Below, piece after piece: positions 1 to 5,474 of a stretch of 7,106 nucleotides of DNA; the stretch's first letter is position 1, and the number at the start of each line of letters is the position of its first letter. The translations under genes were made by a program, and so were the position numbers. The notes under the pieces were generated by a model that was given only the letters and a program-made list of their open reading frames with translations, did no database searches and had not been told where the DNA came from. Origin of the DNA: an uncultured Fidelibacterota bacterium (GTDB taxonomy: Bacteria > Marinisomatota > Marinisomatia > Marinisomatales > UBA1611); the NCBI GenBank assembly GCA_913041325.1, contig CAJWHU010000078.1, positions 1-7,106 of the forward strand, written 5' to 3'.

Positions 1-978
1 TAAAGAATTAATTTGCTTATGCTGGGTCTTAGAGAGCTGTTCTACGCGGTACATTGCATCATTAACAGTCCACTGGCCTCCTTTAAATTCTACGAGTGTG
101 CTATTTAAATCTGTTTCAGAAATTTCTGAAATTGAAAAAAAATGGTAATACGCAGACTGGATAGAATTATCATTAAATGAAATACCAAGTTCCTTTTCTT
201 TTCTTTCCATGTATTTTTGTAAATAAAGTTGTCTCCTGTAGTCTTTAACCAAAGACGATAGGCCGATTTTTTCTATTTCAAAATTTTTTTCCAGCAAAAA
301 CCCATTTTTTCTTTTATCCATCATTTGAACGAGACTGTATCCGCTCTTAGTCTTAATTGGTTCAGAAATTTGATTAGGCTCTAGAAGAAAAGCTTTCATC
401 TCAAAAACAGGTTCTAAATCACCAAGGTTCACCCAACCTAGCTCACCACCATTTTCCCTCAACTTAGGATCCTGAAATATATCATTGGCTATAGACATCC
501 ACTTGTCGCCAGAATTTAACCTAGCAACGATACTATCCATTTGATTAATATTATGTGCGAATAAATGGCGAATTCGGAAGGTTGTATTCTTCCAGATAAA
601 AAACTTCCTTAGCTCCTCCTCATCAATATCTTTTTCAATAGTAATAACACTCTCAAAAAATTCATTTAAAAGAAGCTGATCATATGCATCCTTTCCATCC
701 TTAATTAGTGAGCGATTCTTATGTAAACCAATTTCTTCTGCATGATTTAATATTAACAAACTATCTATCAAGCTATTCATTAATGCATATCGATTTAACA
801 TATTGTCTGCTAGATAGTTATCATTTAAAAACTGTTTGTATTTTGATTTAAATAGTATATCAGAAATTTTCAATTTATTGACCCTAACAATTGCATCATC
901 CTCAATACTATTGATAGCGATAACTGTTGCGACAATAAAGAATAGAGCTGCTATAATTTGTTTATGATGATTTTTCAA
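1..978 (-). CDS. Exported parvulin-type peptidyl-prolyl cis-trans isomerase (PpiC/SurA-like), 3' end cut by window
   Basis: An open frame of 326 codons runs without a stop to the window edge. Residues 1-24 look like a signal peptide: basic MKNHHK, then a hydrophobic stretch IIAALFFIVATVIAI. Residues about 27-125 resemble the helical SurA-type N-terminal region. Residues about 134-223 match the parvulin rotamase family, with RIRHLF at 135-140, GGELGW at 177-182, the F192...A196F197 segment, QISEPIKT at 203-210 and SGYSLVQM at 212-219. The rest (about 224-326) is charged and helical, ending near GGQWTVNDA, where a further domain may begin. Family members isomerise prolyl bonds and chaperone envelope proteins in the periplasm. 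The TTG at 978-976 is chosen because an in-frame TAG lies two codons upstream (984-982) and the next in-frame ATG would delete the signal peptide. The Shine-Dalgarno is weak (AGG at 991-989). The gene overlaps the GH13 gene by 17 bp, which suggests translational coupling. The family call is firm; clients and catalytic activity are unknown. Confidence 0.88.
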   Translation of the reverse strand, partial: MKNHHKQIIAALFFIVATVIAINSIEDDAIVRVNKLKISDILFKSKYKQFLNDNYLADNMLNRYALMNSLIDSLLILNHAEEIGLHKNRSLIKDGKDAYDQLLLNEFFESVITIEKDIDEEELRKFFIWKNTTFRIRHLFAHNINQMDSIVARLNSGDKWMSIANDIFQDPKLRENGGELGWVNLGDLEPVFEMKAFLLEPNQISEPIKTKSGYSLVQMMDKRKNGFLLEKNFEIEKIGLSSLVKDYRRQLYLQKYMERKEKELGISFNDNSIQSAYYHFFSISEISETDLNSTLVEFKGGQWTVNDAMYRVEQLSKTQHKQINSL

Positions 979-2851
979 TTTCTATTAGCCTAAAGCTCAT
1001 TCCCTTAACTTTCAAAGTGTCTTGCATTTTAAATATTTTCTCACCTATTACATCATAATAATCTTTACCTTGGTCAATGATCTCTTCATACCTATAAGTT
1101 TTTAGTTCAACATCATAACTATTAGGGTTAATAAATAGGCCAACTGTTTTTTTATCATCATATCTAAATATAGCGTATGTATTGTGCGGTTGGTGTGGTG
1201 AAAAATGTTTTGTTTTCCCATTGTGGATCACATCGTTGTTCTTTCTCCAATTCAATAGTTTTGAGCAAAAATTCCATATTTCATTCTGAGCCTGACTTCT
1301 TCCACTTTGTATAAATGCATTGTTTTTATCACCAATCCATCCCCCCGGAAAATCTTTTCTTACGAATGCATCGCCCCTCGAACGCTTTCCTGTTAAATTT
1401 ATTTCGGTACCATAATAAAATTGAGGTACACCTCTGAGGGTCAGTATAAGTGCGATGCCTATTTTGTATTTCCTAATGTCCTCTCCCACGATATTAAAAA
1501 ACCTGTCTGAATCGTGATTATCTAAAAATATAAAATTACTTTTTGGATCTGGATATATAATATCTTGGGTTAAGATATCATATATTTTTCTTATATCCAC
1601 TGGTTTAGATCCTCTTTGAAAGGCGGACGCGATAGAGTGACTAAGTGGAAAATCTATGACAGATTGCAGATTGGACTGATATCCATCGTAGGTATCAAAT
1701 CCATCTTGCCAATAGGCAACAGTTCCGGGTCTATTATGCCAAATTTCTCCAACAATACCAAAATTGGGGAATTCATCGAGTAATGCTTTGCACCAGTTTG
1801 ATAGATGCGCTTTGGATGCATAAGGGTAGGTGTCCATACGTATACCATCAATACCAGAGTACTCTATCCACCAAAGCGAGTGCTGAATGAGATACCTTGA
1901 AACCCTGGGATCAATCTGATTGAGGTCTGGCATTTCAGGCACAAAAGGTGCATTAGTTAATTGGCTGAGGTCAAAATCTGACGCATACAGATCATTGTTA
2001 ACACCAGTCTCATAATTAGTGACGGAGAATTTATCGTTGTTGTTAAACCAGGTTGAGTTTGGAGGATCCGAAAACCATGGGTGCTTATCTCCAACGTGAT
2101 TATGAACAACATCCATTATAACTTTAATCCCAGATTTATGTGCTTCCTCAACCAGTGATTTATAATCTTGATTTGTACCAAAACGACGATCTATTGTGTA
2201 AAAATCGGTTGCTGCATATCCATGATAGGACCCATATACATGTCCATCATATTCACCAACAATTCTTGGCATATCGTTCTCGAAAACTGGTGTCGTCCAA
2301 ATTGCGGTTATACCCAGTTCTTCAAGGTATGATAAGCGTTCAATGATGCCTTTCAAATCACCACCATGACGCTCACCAGGTTCCGCACGGTTCGTGCCAG
2401 CAAGAAGACCTTTAACATTATCATTTTCCTTATCACCGTTTGCAAAACGGTCAGGCATGAGAAGGTAAACTACGTCTGAGGAATTAAAACCTTGGGCATA
2501 ATTTCTATTTTTTTGTTGAGCCTTAAATCGATAATTGAAAGATACTTTTTCATTAGATCCATTGGTTAAGGTAAATACATAATCACCCGGCTTAAGGGAT
2601 CTTCCTATTCCTATATTTAAAAAAAGATAATTACCATTGTCAGAAATACCAATGATTTTAGTTTTGATAGACTTTACTATCTTGTTTTTTTTATCAAAAA
2701 CTTTAGCGTTATTCAGCGAGCTAAGGTTTTTACCGTAGACTAAAATCTCAAGGTTTTTATCTTTGAAATGTGTCCACCATGATGGAGGCTCTATTTTATT
2801 TACTGAAGGTTGACCGCCTAAAAAAGTAAACAATGCCAAAATATAGAGCAT
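962..2851 (-). CDS. Exported GH13 alpha-glucan hydrolase, cyclomaltodextrinase/neopullulanase (SusA-like) type
   Basis: This 629-residue protein has a complete GH13 catalytic core. Residues 1-13 are hydrophobic and probably part of a signal peptide. Residues about 18-110 match the cyclomaltodextrinase N-terminal beta domain (IEPPSWW at 20-26, YGKNL at 39-43). The barrel starts near 126 (YLLMPDRFANGD at 129-140). Conserved regions: I DVVHNH 247-252; V MPDLNQ 307-312; II GIRMD 336-340, nucleophile Asp340; III GEIW 368-371, acid/base Glu369; IV FLDNHD 442-447, Asp447. A C-terminal beta domain follows from about 548. The MPDLN motif and N-domain favour cyclodextrin, pullulan or maltodextrin hydrolysis over a long-starch amylase. 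A periplasmic or envelope site is inferred. The length is normal for the family, and no key residue is missing. The ATG at 2851 has only a poor ribosome site; an in-frame ATT at 2884 sits 7 nt after AGGAAGG and would add 11 residues (640 in all) with the usual basic signal-peptide start. The gene lies 126 bp after the lipoprotein gene (93 bp with the ATT start) and overlaps the isomerase gene. Confidence 0.95.
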   Translation of the reverse strand: MLYILALFTFLGGQPSVNKIEPPSWWTHFKDKNLEILVYGKNLSSLNNAKVFDKKNKIVKSIKTKIIGISDNGNYLFLNIGIGRSLKPGDYVFTLTNGSNEKVSFNYRFKAQQKNRNYAQGFNSSDVVYLLMPDRFANGDKENDNVKGLLAGTNRAEPGERHGGDLKGIIERLSYLEELGITAIWTTPVFENDMPRIVGEYDGHVYGSYHGYAATDFYTIDRRFGTNQDYKSLVEEAHKSGIKVIMDVVHNHVGDKHPWFSDPPNSTWFNNNDKFSVTNYETGVNNDLYASDFDLSQLTNAPFVPEMPDLNQIDPRVSRYLIQHSLWWIEYSGIDGIRMDTYPYASKAHLSNWCKALLDEFPNFGIVGEIWHNRPGTVAYWQDGFDTYDGYQSNLQSVIDFPLSHSIASAFQRGSKPVDIRKIYDILTQDIIYPDPKSNFIFLDNHDSDRFFNIVGEDIRKYKIGIALILTLRGVPQFYYGTEINLTGKRSRGDAFVRKDFPGGWIGDKNNAFIQSGRSQAQNEIWNFCSKLLNWRKNNDVIHNGKTKHFSPHQPHNTYAIFRYDDKKTVGLFINPNSYDVELKTYRYEEIIDQGKDYYDVIGEKIFKMQDTLKVKGMSFRLIEIEKSS

Positions 2852-2891
2852 GCTTTCTAGGAAAATTTTAACAATCGATTTAATGATAAGA

Positions 2892-2898
2892 CCTTCCT
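2892..2898 (-). promoter_or_regulatory. Strong Shine-Dalgarno AGGAAGG before the GH13 gene
   Basis: Read on the minus strand this is AGGAAGG. Seven bases later comes an ATT codon (2884-2882), in frame with the GH13 gene, followed by AAA TCG ATT GTT AAA. No ATG, GTG or TTG lies in the GH13 frame between this site and the ATG at 2851, which is about 40 bases away, too far for this site to serve. An in-frame TAG (2898-2896) inside the site limits any longer extension. The match and spacing are plain in the sequence; its use with an ATT start is inferred. Confidence 0.6.
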
Positions 2899-2977
2899 AG
2901 GTCAGAGTAATATTTTTCGTTTCCAAAAAACATGACCACTTATCACATCAAAAAAATTAGTAGAAGAGATATGACTT

Positions 2978-5386
2978 TTATTTTAATAACGTCATTTTTT
3001 TAGTCACATGAAATGCATCCCCTGCCCTAAATTCATAAATATAAACTCCACTTGCGACTGGAGTGTTCCCCATATCTCTTCCATTCCATTCTAATTCATA
3101 CTGTCCTGGACTTAGACCTCTCTCATTATATTTGTGTACCAAAGATCCATTGATGCTAAATATATTAAATGTTATATCTGATATAACTGGAAGTGTGAAT
3201 TGCATTTTAGTGGTAGGATTAAAAGGGTTCGGATAGTTGTCACTGATGTGGTATTTCTCCGGGACTAACTTATCAGTATCAACATCCAATAATGCTATAC
3301 ATATTGACTCTGGATCCCAGGGTTCTTTGTAAGCTTCTAACTCGTCGGAAACTGCAAAAGGTGCGTCTAAAGGAAATGAATAGGATGCAGGCCAGTTACA
3401 ATCATCATTTGCATTTCTGTGAAAATATCTGATTCGTGCTGCACTACCAAGCCCACCTCCTGCTTCTTCAATATCTGCGTTTGTCTCCGAATCAGTAAAT
3501 CCCCATTTATAAGATATAGCCCAAGGCATTGGTCCAACAAGTGAAAGTGTATATGAATACGTTCCATCCTCATTAGATGTTGCACCATAGTGATTCACAC
3601 CATCTCCAGTACTATACCCCTGAAGATAGTTTAACCATTTATCATCGGTTCTTAAAAAAACAATATCATCGGAGTCAAAGCCCGCCTCAGCAGCCGCGGT
3701 CATATCAACCGTGAAAGTAAGCTCCATAGACTCATCTACTTCAAGAACTGCGCCGGGTAAAACATCATAGAAAGCATGTTGAGGTAATTGAATTATATTG
3801 TAACCGTCCTCAAACCCAAGATTAAATCCTTTATTGCCTCCGACTGAGGGTGATGTCTCCCAGCCAATCCAGTCCACCGGTGCAACTCCGTATCTCTCAG
3901 TTAGTATTTCTAACGTAGCCGGGCTCAGATCCATGTAATATGCAAAATTATGTTCGCTGTCCTCCACATCAGTCACATTTATCGCGATGCTGTAAACATT
4001 GGTGCCAGGTGCTCTTGTCATTGTGCACTCGGTACAACTACCCCAATTGTTAAAATTACCCCGCACTTGTACTTCATCACCCCTACTACTACTAAACATA
4101 CCCATCCCCTGGTTCTCATCCTGATCAAGCCACTCTGTCATATCGACCGTAAACAAAACTGTTTTTGTAACGGGTTCTCCGCTTGGCACCTGAATAGTGT
4201 AGTCGGTATGTCCGTGAAGCGTCATCATATCCTGCTCAAGGTTAAATAATAAATTACCTCCATCAACTACCCAAACCTCGCCTTCTGAAACACCCCATTC
4301 ATGATCACCTGGGGAGATATTGCTTATAACAACGGTCCATACATGATCGTTGGCCACATCATCACCGTTTTGCCCATTATCATACATTGGTACAGGTTGC
4401 CAGTTATCATTTGTTGGGGTTCCCTTCCATTGAAGATCCCAATAGTTTTCTGTTAAATCAGTAACAGTGAAACGAACAGCTCCGGGATACAAAGCGGTTT
4501 CAGCGGGTATTACATAATTTGTCTGCCCCTCAATGACATCTCCTGTAACCGTAAACTCCGGATCGTTTCCCTCTATAAGCCATATTCCAAACTCAGATCC
4601 ATCGTCCTCGATAGCTCCCCATGTATAGGAGCCATTTTCAAAAATAGGATAGCGCGCTGTCCAAACATGGTCACCTTCAACCTCATCCCCCTCAATTCCA
4701 TCATCATTGGCAGGAAATAGCAACCAGTCTGACATTGAACCCTTCATCTTTACGTTATCTTTCGTCCAGGTATGATCAGTAACAGAAAGGGTGACCATCA
4801 TTGTGGAGGAGGGATCAAATACAACGTGAGCATCGCTGACCAGTGCATATTTAGAGTCGTCCGTCTCATCCGCCATATTTAAATCAGAAAATGCAGAAAA
4901 ATAATTTAGCATGTATGAACCCTGATTATCATCCACGGTAAAATCAATGTCTACATGGAATGTGTCTGGGTTCTCTGATGTAGATGATGATTCCTCGCTG
5001 CGATCAGAGGAATACATTTGCCAATGCATACCATCAGGGGAGGGAAAATTTTGTTCAAGCTCTAGCTCCCAATTTTCATTTGTACCACAATCTGGACAAT
5101 CAGGATCTACATCATTATTACCCTTGTAATCAAAAACGCCTGAACCATGTTCAGGAGAATCATACGTCATGCTATTTATAGTCCAGCCAATAGGCTTATT
5201 TACAGCGAATATCATTCTTCTGCCCCAATTAACCTGATTATCGACTATAAATACTATTTCTGCGGTAGAAGTAAATGTTGAACCCGTTTGACTGTTTGGT
5301 GGCTGGTTAACCTCCATTTCTAAACAACCAGAAAGTGTAAACATTATAGAAAAAATAGTTATAAAGAGTTTGAACTTATTTATCAT
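2978..5386 (-). CDS. Multidomain surface lipoprotein with starch-binding-like domains and T9SS-type C-terminal sorting domain
   Basis: This 802-residue protein has a lipoprotein signal: basic MINKFK, a hydrophobic core, then LSGC with Cys21 as the lipidation site. A Ser/Thr/Asn-rich linker (24-41) follows. Residues about 42-195 form an unrecognised domain with CPDC at 97-100 and an acidic Ser-rich loop (127-140). Two homologous repeats follow (about 197-295 and 303-398), each with an Asp/Asn-Gly loop ending DHVWT (228-243 and 336-351). Two further beta domains begin with FTVDM (412-416 and 558-562); the first has VRGNFNNW (441-448), as in CBM20/48-type glucan-binding modules. Residues about 713-802 are a FlgD/T9SS-type sorting domain (NYPNPFNP 717-724, GVYIYEF 780-786, KKMTLLK at the end). 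The protein is very acidic. The next gene is a GH13 hydrolase, so a role like SusE/SusF, holding alpha-glucan at the surface, is likely but inferred. GGAG lies 5 bases before the ATG. Glucan binding is unproven from sequence alone; the lipobox and tail are clear. Confidence 0.8.
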   Translation of the reverse strand: MINKFKLFITIFSIMFTLSGCLEMEVNQPPNSQTGSTFTSTAEIVFIVDNQVNWGRRMIFAVNKPIGWTINSMTYDSPEHGSGVFDYKGNNDVDPDCPDCGTNENWELELEQNFPSPDGMHWQMYSSDRSEESSSTSENPDTFHVDIDFTVDDNQGSYMLNYFSAFSDLNMADETDDSKYALVSDAHVVFDPSSTMMVTLSVTDHTWTKDNVKMKGSMSDWLLFPANDDGIEGDEVEGDHVWTARYPIFENGSYTWGAIEDDGSEFGIWLIEGNDPEFTVTGDVIEGQTNYVIPAETALYPGAVRFTVTDLTENYWDLQWKGTPTNDNWQPVPMYDNGQNGDDVANDHVWTVVISNISPGDHEWGVSEGEVWVVDGGNLLFNLEQDMMTLHGHTDYTIQVPSGEPVTKTVLFTVDMTEWLDQDENQGMGMFSSSRGDEVQVRGNFNNWGSCTECTMTRAPGTNVYSIAINVTDVEDSEHNFAYYMDLSPATLEILTERYGVAPVDWIGWETSPSVGGNKGFNLGFEDGYNIIQLPQHAFYDVLPGAVLEVDESMELTFTVDMTAAAEAGFDSDDIVFLRTDDKWLNYLQGYSTGDGVNHYGATSNEDGTYSYTLSLVGPMPWAISYKWGFTDSETNADIEEAGGGLGSAARIRYFHRNANDDCNWPASYSFPLDAPFAVSDELEAYKEPWDPESICIALLDVDTDKLVPEKYHISDNYPNPFNPTTKMQFTLPVISDITFNIFSINGSLVHKYNERGLSPGQYELEWNGRDMGNTPVASGVYIYEFRAGDAFHVTKKMTLLK
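2981..3250 (-). other. T9SS-type C-terminal sorting domain of the lipoprotein
   Basis: Residues 713-802. The order of elements is that of FlgD-like/Por secretion tails: YPNPFNP entry motif, TKMQFTLP strand, DITFNIFSINGSLV strand, LSPGQYELEWNGRD, then SGVYIYEF and a final KKMTLLK. In the family this tail directs export by the type IX system and is usually removed. That this organism has such a system is inferred from the tail's presence on two adjacent genes. Confidence 0.82.
4193..4480 (-). repeat. Tandem domain repeat, copy 2, in the lipoprotein
   Basis: Encodes residues 303-398. The matching elements are VRFTVTD, QWKGTPTNDNW, DNGQNGDDVANDHVWT (336-351), HEWGVSEGE and TDYTIQV. The Asp/Asn-Gly-rich turn and the following VWT strand are the best-conserved parts, a pattern seen in beta-sandwich modules of secreted glycan-related proteins. 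A calcium- or sugar-binding role for the loop is only a possibility. Confidence 0.7.
4502..4798 (-). repeat. Tandem domain repeat, copy 1, in the lipoprotein
   Basis: Encodes residues 197-295 of the 802-residue protein. It opens with VTLSVTD, carries KMKGSMSDW, then DDGIEGDEVEGDHVWT (228-243), a Y/EWG element (TWGAIEDDG) and ends TNYVIPA. Copy 2 shows the same elements in the same order 108 residues later. The copies are diverged, so this is a protein-level duplication and not a recent DNA repeat. Confidence 0.7.
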
Positions 5387-5391
5387 TTTTG

Positions 5392-5395
5392 CTCC
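5392..5395 (-). promoter_or_regulatory. Shine-Dalgarno GGAG of the lipoprotein gene
   Basis: Minus-strand GGAG is followed by CAAAA and then the ATG at 5386, a 5-base spacing. It supports this start, which also gives a clean lipoprotein signal peptide. It shows that this genome uses Shine-Dalgarno sites, which matters for judging the start of the GH13 gene. Confidence 0.65.
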
Positions 5396-5474
5396 ATTTT
5401 TAGATTGATCAACCAGGAACTTTAATTGCTATTTGGAATGTTGAATTGCAACTTAGTTTGGCCTCTGTACAATA

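Noticed and set aside
1654..2346. Short open frames on both strands inside the GH13 gene
   Set aside because: They are shadows of a gene with unbroken family motifs in another frame.
2971..3001. Inverted repeat ATGAC/GTCAT followed by a T run on the plus strand, like a terminator
   Set aside because: No plus-strand gene ends here, the stem is 5 bp, and one arm plus the T run encode the end of the lipoprotein (KKMT), so coding constraint explains it.
3950..4249. Plus-strand 99-codon open frame
   Set aside because: It lies wholly inside the lipoprotein gene on the opposite strand, has a composition rich in His, Thr and Cys typical of antisense frames, and shows no signal or domain.
5383..5397. 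Four-codon ATG GAG CAA AAA TGA reading frame ending across the lipoprotein start codon, as a possible leader peptide
   Set aside because: It has no ribosome site of its own and its GGAG is the Shine-Dalgarno of the real gene; the overlap is most likely chance.
5387..5474. Promoter for the lipoprotein gene
   Set aside because: TTGCAA is present but no convincing -10 element follows at proper spacing, and promoter consensus for this lineage is uncertain; a short GTTG/CAAC hairpin is too weak to call a terminator.
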